DNA of 47,732 bases, taken from assembly GCA_023511995.1 (NCBI GenBank), contig JAIMAL010000020.1, positions 1 to 47,732 of the forward strand, given 5' to 3'. Positions 1 to 9,571 of the stretch are shown in pieces (position 1 is the first letter of the stretch; every line of letters starts with the position of its first letter). The position numbers and the translations under genes were made by a program. The stretch is from Burkholderiales bacterium (lineage in GTDB: Bacteria > Pseudomonadota > Gammaproteobacteria > Burkholderiales > Thiobacteraceae). A model generated the notes under the pieces. The model was given only the letters and a program-made list of their open reading frames with translations. It ran no database searches and had not been told where the DNA came from.

Positions 1-72
1 GCCTGAACTGGAAAACACCTCATCAGGTATTTATGCAATCATACAGCCGCGTTGCACTTCGAGATTGAATCC
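1..72 (+). mobile_element. Right end of an IS30-family insertion sequence
   Basis: The window opens inside an insertion sequence. Positions 3–68 encode a peptide that looks like the C-terminus of an IS30-family transposase (see the next entry). The DNA just after its stop codon probably holds the terminal inverted repeat, as is common in that family. The element boundary is placed at about 69–76, because from there leftward on the minus strand the pstC reading frame stops making sense. The left end of the element is outside the window, so the inverted-repeat pair and any target duplication cannot be checked. Confidence 0.7.
3..68 (+). CDS. IS30-family transposase, C-terminal end (partial)
   Basis: Only the last 21 codons and the TGA stop lie in the window. 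They include KTPHQVF and end in SRVALRD. A 'W-K-T-P-x-x-V-F' segment followed by a short tail ending in 'VALR' is typical of the C-terminus of IS30-family DDE transposases, downstream of the catalytic core. The rest of the gene would extend to the left of position 1. This is a family-level call from memory on a very short peptide. The position beside a broken pstC supports a transposon end. Confidence 0.65.
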   Translation: MNWKTPHQVFMQSYSRVALRD

Positions 73-161
73 ACCAAGGCAAAAAGCCAGGTGGTGGCAC
101 GAAACAGCCGGTCGAGCAGGTGGTGCCGTTTCAGGGTTGCATCACTGATGATCTTCGACAT
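69..161 (-). pseudogene. pstC: pstC N-terminal fragment, cut by the IS30 end
   Basis: A minus-strand frame starts at ATG 159–161, 41 bp after the stop of the minus-strand pstS. Its first ~30 residues (SDATLKRHHLLDRLFRATTW, then LFALV) fit the cytoplasmic N-terminus and first membrane segment of the phosphate permease PstC, the expected next gene after pstS. After Val30 the frame runs into the IS30 end and stops ten residues later, at TGA 39–41. As it stands this copy cannot make a permease, unless the break is an assembly edge at a repeated IS. An intact pstC is present at 3219–5492. Confidence 0.65.
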
Positions 162-202
162 GGTGTCCCGGCAAGGAGTCAGGCGCAGGGGTCAGATGCC
201 AC

Positions 203-1243
203 TCACCACAAGGGGTTGCGCGCGCCATCCCGGATTTCCTTTTTCCAGGTCTCTTCCACGAGTTGCACCACTTTGTCCGGCAGCGGGATGTAGTCGAGGT
301 CCAGGGCCAGCCGGTCCCCCTCCCGATAGGCCCAGTCGAAGAAGGCGAGCACGGCGCGGCCCACTTCCGGCTTGCTTTGCACCTTGTGCATGAGGACGAA
401 GGTGGCGCCGGTGATGGGCCAGCTCTGCCTGCCGGGCTCATTGGTGAGGAGTTCGTAAAAGCCCGGCGCCTTTTCCCATTCCGCGTTGGCGGCCGCGGCG
501 CGGAAGCTGTCGGCATTGGGCGCGACGAAAGCGCCCTCCCGGTTTTTCAGTAGGGCGTAGCTCATGTTGTTCTGCTTGGCATAGGCGTATTCCACATAGC
601 CGATGGATCCCTTGATCTGGCGCACGTAGGACGCCACGCCCTCGTTGCCCTTGCCGCCCACCCCGGTTGGCCAGGCGACGGAGGCCTCTTCACCCACTTT
701 CTGTTTCCACTCGGGGCTCACCTTGGACAGGTAGTTGGTGAAGATGAAGGTGGTGCCGGAGCCGTCGGAACGGTGCACCACGGTGATGGCCTGGGCGGGA
801 AGGGCAAGGCCGGGGTTTAAGGCAAGGAGCGCCGGATCGTTCCAGCGTTTGATCTTGCCGAGGAAGATGTCGGCAAGCGTTGGCCCATCAAGACGCAGCT
901 TGCCGGCGGCCACGCCCGGCAGGTTCACCACCGGGACGACGCCACCCATGATCACCGGAAACTGGATCAAGCCGTGCTTTTCCAGCTCGGCCACGGGCAG
1001 CGGCTTGTCGGAGGCGCCGAAATCCACCGTTTTCGCCTGAATCTGCTTGATGCCACCGCCGGAACCGATGGACTGATAGTTGAGGCTCACCCCCGATTTG
1101 GCGCGGTAGGCTTCCGCCCATTTGGCCAAGATGGGGTAGGCGAAGGTCGAGCCGGCGCCGGTGATGTTCATCGCCCGGGCCTGGCCGGCGGGGGCGAGGG
1201 CGATAGAGACCAGGACGGATACGAGGGTGAGGAAACGTTTCAT
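203..1243 (-). CDS. pstS: Phosphate ABC transporter substrate-binding protein PstS
   Basis: A 346-aa periplasmic phosphate-binding protein. Residues 1–24 are a typical Sec signal peptide (MKRF… ending QARA). The mature protein begins with the PstS hallmark [10 protein letters not shown] near residue 30, followed by GSGGGIKQI and DFGASDKPL. Further on, [12 protein letters not shown] and [11 protein letters not shown] supply phosphate-binding loops. The length matches the family. It is followed on the same strand by the broken pstC, so it was probably the first gene of a pstSC(AB) operon. It may now work with the plus-strand Pst permease or be an orphan. A PhoB-box-like site lies about 30 bp upstream. 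Confidence 0.93.
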   Translation of the reverse strand: MKRFLTLVSVLVSIALAPAGQARAMNITGAGSTFAYPILAKWAEAYRAKSGVSLNYQSIGSGGGIKQIQAKTVDFGASDKPLPVAELEKHGLIQFPVIMGGVVPVVNLPGVAAGKLRLDGPTLADIFLGKIKRWNDPALLALNPGLALPAQAITVVHRSDGSGTTFIFTNYLSKVSPEWKQKVGEEASVAWPTGVGGKGNEGVASYVRQIKGSIGYVEYAYAKQNNMSYALLKNREGAFVAPNADSFRAAAANAEWEKAPGFYELLTNEPGRQSWPITGATFVLMHKVQSKPEVGRAVLAFFDWAYREGDRLALDLDYIPLPDKVVQLVEETWKKEIRDGARNPLW

Positions 1244-1273
1244 GGGATGCTCCGGAACGGGAGAAACGCGAAT

Positions 1274-1291
1274 GTTACAAAACTATTGCGG
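1274..1291 (-). promoter_or_regulatory. Possible Pho box upstream of minus-strand pstS
   Basis: On the minus strand the site reads CCGCAAT-AGTT-TTGTAAC: two 7-nt half sites in direct repeat, 11 bp apart. The second resembles the PhoB half-site CTGTCAY at 5 of 7 positions, the first at only 4. It ends about 30 bp before the pstS start, which is a suitable place for PhoB activation. The match is weaker than that of the plus-strand site at 1385–1402. Confidence 0.35.
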
Positions 1292-1384
1292 GTTTGTGGC
1301 AGGTCCCGCTGTCCCGCCGCCTTTCTTCATCAGCGGCAATCTTTGCGGGCGAAGCTCCGCGGGCGGCTTGCCGGGCATTGTGGA

Positions 1385-1402
1385 CTGTCACATTCCTGCA
1401 AC
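1385..1402 (+). promoter_or_regulatory. Pho box for the plus-strand pst operon
   Basis: The sequence CTGTCAC-ATTC-CTGCAAC is a direct repeat of two 7-nt half sites separated by 4 nt, the layout of a PhoB box (CTGTCAY-N4-CTGTCAY). The first half site is perfect and the second matches at 5 of 7. It lies 86 bp upstream of the second pstS, leaving room for a promoter and leader. PhoB control of pst genes is established; binding to this particular site is inferred. Confidence 0.6.
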
Positions 1403-1487
1403 ATGCTGGCTCCACAATCCCGGGCGAAGGCAGGCTCTTCGGGCCTGCTCTCCCCTTCACCCACAACATGTCAAGGAGCCAGAAAAC

Positions 1488-2468
1488 ATGAAACTTTCGC
1501 CCCGCAAGCTATTCGCCGCCCTCGCCCTGGCGACGGGTTTTGCCGCCGTGTCGGCACACGCCGCCGTCGAGGTGGACCCGGCGCTGCCCAATTACGAAAA
1601 AGCCCCGGGTGTGGCCGGCAACTTCACCAGCATCGGCTCGGACACCCTCAACAACCTGATGACCCTGTGGGCGGAGCAGTTCAAGCGTTACTACCCCAAT
1701 GTCAACATCCAGATCCAGGGTGCCGGTTCCTCCACGGCGCCGCCTGCCCTGACCGAGGGCACCTCCAACTTCGGCCCCATGAGCCGACTGATGAACGCCA
1801 AGGAGGTGGAGGCCTTCGAGAAAAAACACGGCTACAAGCCCACGCCCGTGCCGGTGGCCATCGATGCCCTGGCGGTGTATGTGAACAAGGACAACCCCAT
1901 CAAGGGGCTGACCATCCCGCAGGTGGACGCGATCTTTTCCTCCACCCGCAAATGCGGCTATCCCCAGGACATCACCAAGTGGGGTCAGGTGGGGCTGACC
2001 GGCGAGTGGGCGGATCGCGCCATCGCCCTCTACGGCCGCAACTCGGTGTCTGGGACCTATGGCTACTTCAAGGAACACGCCCTGTGCAAGGGTGACTTCA
2101 AGAAGAACGTGGCCGAACAGCCGGGCTCCGCCTCCGTGGTGCAGAGCGTGACGGGTCAGCTCAACGCCATCGGTTATTCCGGGATTGGCTACAAGACTTC
2201 CGGTGTGCGCGCCGTGCCCCTTGCCGCCAAGGAAGGCGCGCCCTTCGTGGAGGCCGACGCCAAGCACGCGATCGATGGCAGCTATCCCCTGGCGCGGGTG
2301 CTCTACATCTACGTGAACAAGAAGCCCAACCAGCCGCTGCCGCCCATGGAGCGGGAGTTCTTCAAGATGGTGCTGTCCAAGCAGGGCCAGACCGTCGTCG
2401 TCAAGGATGGCTTCGTGCCGCTGCCCGCCAAGATGGCCGAGAAGGCTTTGGCGGAAATCCTGAAATAA
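1488..2468 (+). CDS. pstS: Second phosphate-binding protein (PstS family)
   Basis: A 326-aa periplasmic substrate-binding protein of the PstS superfamily, distinct from the minus-strand copy. The chosen ATG at 1488 has AAGGAG at 1473–1478 and begins a clear signal peptide ([18 protein letters not shown]…AHA). Mature motifs are [32 protein letters not shown] (anion-binding loops) and [13 protein letters not shown]. This form, with '[10 protein letters not shown]' instead of 'GAGSTFAYP', usually accompanies long PstC/PstA proteins such as those downstream. It heads the operon pstS–lipoprotein–pstC–pstA–pstB–phoU behind the Pho box at 1385–1402. Confidence 0.9.
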   Translation: MKLSPRKLFAALALATGFAAVSAHAAVEVDPALPNYEKAPGVAGNFTSIGSDTLNNLMTLWAEQFKRYYPNVNIQIQGAGSSTAPPALTEGTSNFGPMSRLMNAKEVEAFEKKHGYKPTPVPVAIDALAVYVNKDNPIKGLTIPQVDAIFSSTRKCGYPQDITKWGQVGLTGEWADRAIALYGRNSVSGTYGYFKEHALCKGDFKKNVAEQPGSASVVQSVTGQLNAIGYSGIGYKTSGVRAVPLAAKEGAPFVEADAKHAIDGSYPLARVLYIYVNKKPNQPLPPMEREFFKMVLSKQGQTVVVKDGFVPLPAKMAEKALAEILK

Positions 2469-2477
2469 CGCATCACA

Positions 2478-2498
2478 GCCGGCGGCGGGGCCGCCGGC
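2478..2498 (+). other. Intercistronic stem-loop after pstS
   Basis: A perfect 9-bp GC stem, GCCGGCGGC / GCCGCCGGC with a GGG loop, begins 10 nt after the pstS stop and ends 19 nt before the lipoprotein start. No T-run follows, so it is not a classical terminator. Such hairpins downstream of abundant binding-protein genes often stabilise the upstream mRNA, giving more binding protein than permease. That role is inferred here. Confidence 0.55.
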
Positions 2499-2516
2499 GC
2501 ACTCAGGGGACAGACA

Positions 2517-3143
2517 ATGGATAAGCACGTTTTCACGGCCCTGGCACTTGCCGGGGCGCTCACCCTTTCCGCGTGTGCCACGGAGCGCGTGAGCCCACCT
2601 GCGGCGCAGCCAGCCAAACCTGCGGCCTCCCAAGCCGCGGCCGAATCCCAGGCTGCGGCGCAACAGGAGGCAAATCTCTTCATCGTTTTCGATGAGGAGC
2701 GGGGCCGTTACTACATTTTTGGCGATCCGGCGTTATACCGCATCTTTCTTGAGACGGGCGAAGTTGCCCTGGCCAGAACCTTCATCGGGGAAGGGCCGGA
2801 GGGGACCTCCCTTGTCTTCGGCCTGACCAAGGACGACGCCAAGGACGCCGGTCGTCCCACGCCGGCGGAACGCTTGTACAAAGGCCAGGCGACCCCGTCG
2901 GGTCCCTTCTATGGCGAAGTGCTGAAGGGCGGTCGCTATTACGTCTTTTTCACCTGGCCCGACATGGCCGATTACCTCAAGCACGGCGAGGTGCCCCTTA
3001 CCTATACGGAGATTGGGGTCGGTCCCAACGGGGAGACGGTGATCTACGCCCTCAACAAGAACACTGCCAAGGAAGGGCGGCCGGAGGCGGCAATCAAGCG
3101 TTTCCACGCCCTGCATCCGAAGAAGGCAACAGCGGCAAACTAG
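2517..3143 (+). CDS. Putative lipoprotein with duplicated ~50-residue unit
   Basis: A 208-aa protein of unknown function. A signal peptide ends in the lipobox LSAC with Cys20 as the likely lipidated residue, so it should be anchored to a membrane. Residues 21–52 are Ala/Pro/Gln rich and probably a linker. The rest holds two related units, about 62–114 and 138–189, sharing the pattern G-R-Y-Y-[IV]-F … GEV-L…T-IG-GP-G-(T)-[VI]-[YF]-L-K…AK-GRP. It lies 48 bp after pstS and before a hairpin and pstC, so it is probably PhoB-regulated and may act in the envelope with the Pst system. I do not recognise the family. Confidence 0.8.
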   Translation: MDKHVFTALALAGALTLSACATERVSPPAAQPAKPAASQAAAESQAAAQQEANLFIVFDEERGRYYIFGDPALYRIFLETGEVALARTFIGEGPEGTSLVFGLTKDDAKDAGRPTPAERLYKGQATPSGPFYGEVLKGGRYYVFFTWPDMADYLKHGEVPLTYTEIGVGPNGETVIYALNKNTAKEGRPEAAIKRFHALHPKKATAAN

Positions 3144-3166
3144 GGCGGGCCACACTGCAACCCCAT

Positions 3167-3200
3167 GGGCCAGCCCCGCGGCTGGCCCGCTTTCTGTTCT
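3167..3200 (+). terminator. Hairpin between the lipoprotein gene and pstC
   Basis: A perfect 9-bp stem GGGCCAGCC / GGCTGGCCC with loop CCGC (3167–3188) is followed by GCTTTCTGTTCT, a broken T-tract. It starts 24 nt after the lipoprotein stop and ends about 30 nt before the pstC ATG. It could be a leaky terminator that lets pstS and the lipoprotein be made in excess over the permease. Confidence 0.5.
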
Positions 3201-3218
3201 GAGGGAATCCACCAGCCA

Positions 3219-5492
3219 ATGAACACGCCGACCTCTGAGCTGACGGGCATGCTTGCTACCCTCTCCGGCGCCCTGCGGGCACGCATGGTGAAGGACTGGC
3301 TGTTCCGGCAGGTAATGACGTTGGGCGGCATCAGCGTCATCGTTGCCATCAGTGTGATTTTTTTCTATCTCGCCTGGGTGGCCTGGCCGCTGGTGAAGCC
3401 GGTGCAGGTGGGCCCGTGGCAGGCGGTGACGCTGCCCGGCCCCGCGGCTGAGCGGACGCTCTTCTATTCCGGGGAGGAACAACGGGAGATCGGCGCCCGC
3501 TACACGGAAGGCGGCCAGGTGGTCTTCTTCGACCTGAAAACGGGTGCGCCCCGGGCCACCTTCAGGATGCCGCTCGCGGCGGGGGTGCGCATCACCAGTT
3601 TCGGCGCCGGCGACCCCTCCCACCACGTCCACGCCCTAGGGCTTTCCGATGGCCGCGTGCTAGTGGTCCAGGAAAAATACGATGTCACCTACGATGCGGC
3701 GCAGAACAACCGGCGCTTCATCACGCCCAGCATCGAATATCCCCTGGGCGAGGCACCGGTGGTTCTCGACGAGCAGGGGAAGCCCATCCAAAGCCTCACC
3801 GTGGCCAGTGCCGATGGCAGCACCACCCTGGTGGGGCAAACCGCGGATGGGCGCATCCTGGTCATGGGGGTGAGTGCACGGCAGAACATGATGACGGGGG
3901 AGGTGACCCTGGAACGCAGCGCCGGGGTCATTCCGGATTTCATGGCGCCCGTCGATCGCATGATCGCCGAGATCAAACAGCGGGAGCTCTTTATTGCCCA
4001 CGGTGGCCGTTTCATCCGCCATTACGACATCACCGACAAGTCCGCACCGCGCTTCGTTCAGGAAAAACAGGTGGTGCCGGAGGGTGATCGCGTCACGGCC
4101 CTCACCATCCTTTCCGGTGGCTTTTCCCTGATTGTGGGCACGCAGCAGGGACGGCTTGCCCAGTGGTTCCTGGTGCGGGACGAGGCCAACACCCCCCACC
4201 TCACCCATATCCGTGATTTCAAGCCCCTGCCGGCGGCGGTGACCGCGCTTGCCCCCGAGTATTTCCGCAAGGGTTTCGTCGCCGGCGATGCCCGTGGCAA
4301 TGTGGGACTGTATTACGCCACTTCGCAACGTCTGCTCTGGGAGGGTCAGGTGACGCCGGGAGGGGTGCGGGCAGCAGGCTTCACGCCGCGGGCCAATGCC
4401 CTCATGATCGAAGGCGAGGATGGCCATCTGCGCATCGCGCAGGTGAAGAACGATCATCCGGAAGTCTCCTTCTATGCCCTCTGGCAGCGGGTGTGGTACG
4501 AAAGCTACGAAAAGCCGGACTACATCTGGCAGTCGGCGGCGGCGACCAACGATTTCGAGCCGAAATTCAGCCTTTCCCCGCTGACCCTGGGCTCCCTCAA
4601 GGCCGCCTTCTACGCCATGCTGCTGGCCACCCCGCTGGCCATTTTCGCCGCCATCTACTCCGCCTATTTCATGTCCCCGGCCACGCGCCGGTTGGCCAAG
4701 CCCACCATCGAGATCATGGAAGCCCTGCCCACGGTGATTCTTGGCTTTCTCGCCGGACTGTGGCTTGCGCCGCTGGTGGAAAACAATCTGCTCGCCACCC
4801 TGCTTTCCTTCGTGACCATCCCCATCCTGGTCCTCGTTGCGGCCTACGTCTGGCACCGCCTGCCCATTGCCTGGAAAGCCTGGGTGCCGGAGGGCTGGCA
4901 GGCGGTTCTGCTGCTGCCGGTGGTGGCCCTGGCCATTTGGTTGGCTTTCTTTCTCGGCCATCCTCTAGAAGCGCGTTTCTTTGGCGGTTACATGCCCCAC
5001 TGGTTGAACCAGCATGGCATCACCTATGAACAGCGCAACTCCCTGGTGGTGGGGCTGGCGATGGGGTTTGCCGTCACGCCCACCATCTTCTCCATCGCCG
5101 AGGATGCCATTTTCAGTGTGCCCAAACACCTGACCGCCGGCTCCCTGGCCCTGGGGGCCACCCGCTGGCAGACCCTCAAAAACATCGTATTGCTCACCGC
5201 AAGTCCGGGTATCTTTTCCGCGGTGATGATCGGGCTTGGCCGGGCGGTGGGGGAGACCATGATCGTGCTCATGGCCACCGGTAACACCGCGGTCATGGAT
5301 CTCAGCATTTTCACGGGATTCCGCACCCTGGCCGCCAATATCGGCGTGGAAATGCCGGAGGCGGCGGTGGGCACCACCCATTTCCGCCTCTTGTTCGTCT
5401 CCGCCCTGGTCCTGTTCGGCTTCACCTTCGTGGTGAACACGGTGGCGGAGCTAGTCCGCCAGCGTCTGCGCCGGCGATACAGCGCTCTGTGA
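3219..5492 (+). CDS. pstC: Phosphate ABC transporter permease PstC, long form
   Basis: A 757-aa inner-membrane permease subunit for phosphate import. The ATG at 3219 was chosen for its upstream GAGGGA and good spacing; an earlier in-frame ATG at 3165 overlaps the hairpin. One membrane segment (about 30–55) is followed by some 370 periplasmic residues containing repeated G-x-x-D/G-x-G-[RN]-[VIL]-x-[LV] strands such as GLSDGRVLVVQ, GQTADGRILVMG and AGDARGNVGLYY, suggesting a beta-propeller-like fold. The last ~300 residues form the MetI-like permease core with the EAA-type loop [18 protein letters not shown]. Ordinary PstC is about 300–330 aa; long forms exist in other proteobacteria. Confidence 0.9.
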   Translation: MNTPTSELTGMLATLSGALRARMVKDWLFRQVMTLGGISVIVAISVIFFYLAWVAWPLVKPVQVGPWQAVTLPGPAAERTLFYSGEEQREIGARYTEGGQVVFFDLKTGAPRATFRMPLAAGVRITSFGAGDPSHHVHALGLSDGRVLVVQEKYDVTYDAAQNNRRFITPSIEYPLGEAPVVLDEQGKPIQSLTVASADGSTTLVGQTADGRILVMGVSARQNMMTGEVTLERSAGVIPDFMAPVDRMIAEIKQRELFIAHGGRFIRHYDITDKSAPRFVQEKQVVPEGDRVTALTILSGGFSLIVGTQQGRLAQWFLVRDEANTPHLTHIRDFKPLPAAVTALAPEYFRKGFVAGDARGNVGLYYATSQRLLWEGQVTPGGVRAAGFTPRANALMIEGEDGHLRIAQVKNDHPEVSFYALWQRVWYESYEKPDYIWQSAAATNDFEPKFSLSPLTLGSLKAAFYAMLLATPLAIFAAIYSAYFMSPATRRLAKPTIEIMEALPTVILGFLAGLWLAPLVENNLLATLLSFVTIPILVLVAAYVWHRLPIAWKAWVPEGWQAVLLLPVVALAIWLAFFLGHPLEARFFGGYMPHWLNQHGITYEQRNSLVVGLAMGFAVTPTIFSIAEDAIFSVPKHLTAGSLALGATRWQTLKNIVLLTASPGIFSAVMIGLGRAVGETMIVLMATGNTAVMDLSIFTGFRTLAANIGVEMPEAAVGTTHFRLLFVSALVLFGFTFVVNTVAELVRQRLRRRYSAL

Positions 5493-5502
5493 AAGGTACG
5501 CG

Positions 5503-7154
5503 ATGAGAGACTGGATCAAATCGGGCGATCCTTGGATATGGTTTTCCGCCGGCGGCATGGCCCTGGCGCTGGTGCTGGTGCTGGGGGTGCTTTGGCTCAC
5601 GGCGGTGCGGGGCCTCGGCTATTTCTGGCCGTCGCCGGTGGTGGAGACCACTTACGTGGAGAAAGATGGGCGCAAGGTGCGCATCATCGGTGAGGTCAAG
5701 GAAGAGGAGGAGGTGGCGGTAAAACGCTTGCGCGAGGCCGGCTTCGACATTCCGGGGGAGGCCGCCTTTACCACCCGGTTGCTCTTCAAGCTGGGCAACC
5801 GTGATCTCACCGGCACGGATTTCAAGTGGTTCCCAAGCCCCCTCCTTGGCGAATTCGCCTACCCCCGGGACGTGCTCACCGTGGAACGCCACGAATGGGG
5901 CAATCTTTACGGCCACCTGCGTGCCGTCAAGGAAAAGGGGCGGGTGGTGGCGGAGGGTGAGGCAGCCTGGCCGGAGCTGTTAAGCCGCGCCGACCGCGCC
6001 CTCAAGCTGTTCCGGGAAATCTTCCGCATCGAGCGCTACGACATCGGGGATGTGAACTACACCCTGGAGCGGCTGCGTCTGCGGGAGCGGCGGCTTCAGC
6101 TCGATGGCCAGCTCACGCCCGCCGCCAAGGCGGCCATCGAGGAAGCGCGCGCCGAGGCCAACGCCCGCTTCTCCGCCCTGCAGGAGCGGCTGGCACGGCT
6201 GCGGGAGGAAATCGCCCGTGACAGCATGATGGTGGAGGTGGCCGACGGCAGCGTGGTGGAGGTGCCGCTGGCCAAGGTGGCCAAGGTTTACCGCGCCAAC
6301 GCGCTGTCGCTTACGGGCAAGATCGGCTTCTATTTCGCCAAACTCAAGGAATTCATCACCGACGACCCGCGGGAGGCCAATACGGAGGGGGGGATTTTCC
6401 CCGCCATCTTCGGCACGGTGATGATGGTGATCCTGATGTCCATCCTGGTCATGCCTCTGGGGGTGATGGCGGCGGTGTACATGCGCGAATACGCAAGACA
6501 GGGCCCGTTGATCCGCATCATCCGCATTGCGGTGAACAATCTTGCCGGTGTGCCGTCCATCGTCTACGGCGTATTCGGCCTGGGGTTCTTCGTCTATTTT
6601 GTTGGCGGCCACATCGACGAAGCCTTCTTCCCCGAGGCGCTGCCGGCCCCCACCTTCGGCAGTCCGGGCATCCTCTGGTCTTCCCTCACCCTCGCCATCC
6701 TCACTTTGCCGGTGGTCATCGTCGCCACCGAGGAAGGCCTGGCGCGGGTGCCGGAGACCATTCGCGCCGGCAGCCTGGCGCTGGGGGCGACCAAGGCCGA
6801 AACCCTGTGGCGCATCGTCCTGCCCATGGCGAGCCCCGCCATGATGACCGGGCTCATCCTCGCCGTGGCGCGGGCGGCGGGGGAGACTGCTCCCCTCATG
6901 CTGGTGGGGGTGGTGAAGCTTGCCCCGAACCTGCCCCTCGACGGGCATTTCCCCTATTTCCATCTGGAGCGGCAATTCATGCATCTGGGCTTCCACATCT
7001 ATGACGTGGGCTTCCAGAGCCCCAACGTGGAAGCGGCGCGGCCCCTGGTCTATGCCACCGCCCTGCTTTTGGTGCTGGTCATCATCGTCCTCAATCTCAC
7101 GGCGGTCTCCCTGCGCAACCGGCTGCGGGAGAAATACCGGAGTCTGGAAAGCAT

Positions 7155-7158
<4 letters not shown>
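5503..7158 (+). CDS. pstA: Phosphate ABC transporter permease PstA, long form
   Basis: A 551-aa partner permease of PstC. A membrane segment at about 17–38 is followed by a charged region (about 50–280) with a strong coiled-coil stretch rich in Arg, Glu and Leu near 160–250. The C-terminal ~260 residues form the permease core, with [19 protein letters not shown] and the EAA-type loop [20 protein letters not shown]. Standard PstA is nearer 280–300 aa, so the N-terminal extension matches the elongated PstC beside it. It starts 10 nt after pstC, and its TGA overlaps the pstB ATG as ATGA. Confidence 0.9.
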
Positions 7159-8015
<857 letters not shown>

Positions 8016-8025
8016 AGGACACACC

Positions 8026-8727
8026 ATGCCTGGCAAACACACCCTGGAACTCTTCGATCACGACCTCAACCTTTTGCGTGAGGAGACGCTGCGCCTTTCC
8101 ACCCTCGCCGGCGAAGAGCTGGAGGCGGCGGTGACGGCACTCCTCACGGGGGACCGGGAGCGGGCACAGGCGGTCATCGACAGCGATCTCAACGCGGACC
8201 ATCTGCAGGAAAGAATCCACCGCCATATGACCGTGGTGCTCGCCCGCCAGCACGCGATGGCGGACGATCTGCGGGAGATTCTCGCCGCCGGCCGTATGGC
8301 GGATTATCTGGAGCGCCTGGGCGACCAGGCGAAGAAGATCGCCAGGCGCGCCCAGCGGCTTGCCGCACCCGTGGAGCCGGGGATTGCAGAACGCCTGGGG
8401 TGGATGAAGCAGCGCATCCGCGCCACCCTGGATCGGGTGATGGATGCCTATGCGCGGCGAGATGCGGAGGCGGCCAACGTCGTCTGGAGCAGCGACGTGG
8501 AGCTGGACCAGATGTATGGCGAGCTGTTCGGGCGACTCCTTGAGCGCATGCGTGAGGACAGCAGCACCATCGCCGACGCGGTGCAGCTCCTTTTCATCGC
8601 CAAGGGCCTGGAACGCGCCGGCGACTATCTCACCAGCATCGCCGAGGAGGTGTATCTGATGGTCACCGGCATCCCCCTGCAGGGGCCGCGGCCGCGGGTG
8701 GACACCACGGCACCGCCGGACGCGTGA
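8026..8727 (+). CDS. phoU: Phosphate signalling regulator PhoU
   Basis: A 233-aa all-helical protein of two PhoU repeats. PhoU links the Pst transporter to the PhoR sensor and restrains the Pho response when phosphate is plentiful. Visible PhoU features are FDHDLNLLREETLRLSTLAG at the start, DLREILAAGRMADYLERLGDQAKKIARRA in repeat 1 and LERAGDYLTSIAEEV in repeat 2; the acidic E/D-R-x-G-D-x-[AL] motifs bind metal. GAAGGA precedes the ATG. As the last gene of the operon it fits the standard order pstSCAB-phoU. Confidence 0.95.
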   Translation: MPGKHTLELFDHDLNLLREETLRLSTLAGEELEAAVTALLTGDRERAQAVIDSDLNADHLQERIHRHMTVVLARQHAMADDLREILAAGRMADYLERLGDQAKKIARRAQRLAAPVEPGIAERLGWMKQRIRATLDRVMDAYARRDAEAANVVWSSDVELDQMYGELFGRLLERMREDSSTIADAVQLLFIAKGLERAGDYLTSIAEEVYLMVTGIPLQGPRPRVDTTAPPDA

Positions 8728-8748
8728 AGTGGCAAAACCCCGCCGACA

Positions 8749-8777
8749 TTGACCCGCGGCGGCTTCGCCGCTAATAT
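8749..8777 (+). promoter_or_regulatory. Sigma-70 promoter of tpiA–secG
   Basis: TTGACC (8749–8754) and TAATAT (8772–8777) are separated by exactly 17 nt, giving near-consensus -35 and -10 boxes. Transcription should begin near 8784, about 20 nt before the tpiA ATG. The spacer contains a perfect hairpin, GCGGCG-GCTT-CGCCGC (8756–8771), which may be the end of the pst transcript or an operator. Confidence 0.7.
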
Positions 8778-8804
8778 TGCCAGCTTTTCACAGCGAGGTT
8801 GGCA

Positions 8805-9560
8805 ATGCGCGAGCGCCTGGTCGCGGGGAACTGGAAAATGCACGGCAGCCTGGTCGAGAACAAGGTCCTTCTCGACGGCGTGGTGGCCGGCCTTGCCGAT
8901 GTGCAAGGGGTGAGCTGTGCCGTGTGCGTGCCCTATCCCTACCTCTTCCAGGCCCAGTTCGCGCTGCAGAACACGCCCATCCGGTGGGGGGCACAAAACG
9001 TCAGCCAGTACGAGAAGGGTGCCTACACCGGCGAGGTGTCCGCCGCCATGCTGCGGGACTTTGGCTGTACCTTGGTGATCGTGGGACACTCGGAACGGCG
9101 CAGCCTGTTCGGGGAGGACGATGCCACGGTGGCCGCCAAGTTCGTCGCTGCCCAGGCGGGCGGGCTTAAGCCCATCCTCTGCGTGGGCGAGACCCTGGCG
9201 GAGAGGGAACAGGGCATCACCCAGCAGGTGGTGGAGCGGCAGCTTCAGGCGGTGGTGGACCGGGCGGGGCTGGCGGCATTCCGCCACTGTGTGATCGCCT
9301 ATGAACCGGTCTGGGCCATCGGCACCGGGAAGACGGCCACCCCTGAGCAGGCGCAGGAAGTGCATGCATTCATCCGCAGCCTGTTTGCGCCCCATGATGC
9401 GAAGCTGGCGGAGGAGCTGGTGATCCTCTACGGCGGCAGCGTCAAGGGCGGCAATGCGCGGGAACTTTTTGCCATGCCCGACATCGATGGCGGGTTGATC
9501 GGTGGCGCTTCTCTCAACGCGGAGGAATTCGTCACCATCTGCAAGGCGGCGCAGCGGTAA
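8805..9560 (+). CDS. tpiA: Triosephosphate isomerase
   Basis: A 251-aa TIM-barrel enzyme that interconverts dihydroxyacetone phosphate and glyceraldehyde 3-phosphate in glycolysis and gluconeogenesis. The catalytic residues are visible: Lys11 in NWKMHG, His95 in VGHSERR, Glu167 in AYEPVWAIGTG, and the phosphate-binding LYGGSVKGGNA near the end. ATG 8805 was preferred over TTG 8799 because GAGG at 8795–8798 is correctly spaced only for the ATG. It is 11 nt from secG, the normal betaproteobacterial pairing. Confidence 0.97.
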   Translation: MRERLVAGNWKMHGSLVENKVLLDGVVAGLADVQGVSCAVCVPYPYLFQAQFALQNTPIRWGAQNVSQYEKGAYTGEVSAAMLRDFGCTLVIVGHSERRSLFGEDDATVAAKFVAAQAGGLKPILCVGETLAEREQGITQQVVERQLQAVVDRAGLAAFRHCVIAYEPVWAIGTGKTATPEQAQEVHAFIRSLFAPHDAKLAEELVILYGGSVKGGNARELFAMPDIDGGLIGGASLNAEEFVTICKAAQR

Positions 9561-9571
9561 GGGAACCCTCG

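Noticed and set aside
52-393. A plus-strand 113-codon frame crossing the IS30 end and the 3' part of pstS
   Set aside because: It is antisense to pstS and Arg/Pro rich, with no domain; the transposase tail and pstS explain the DNA.
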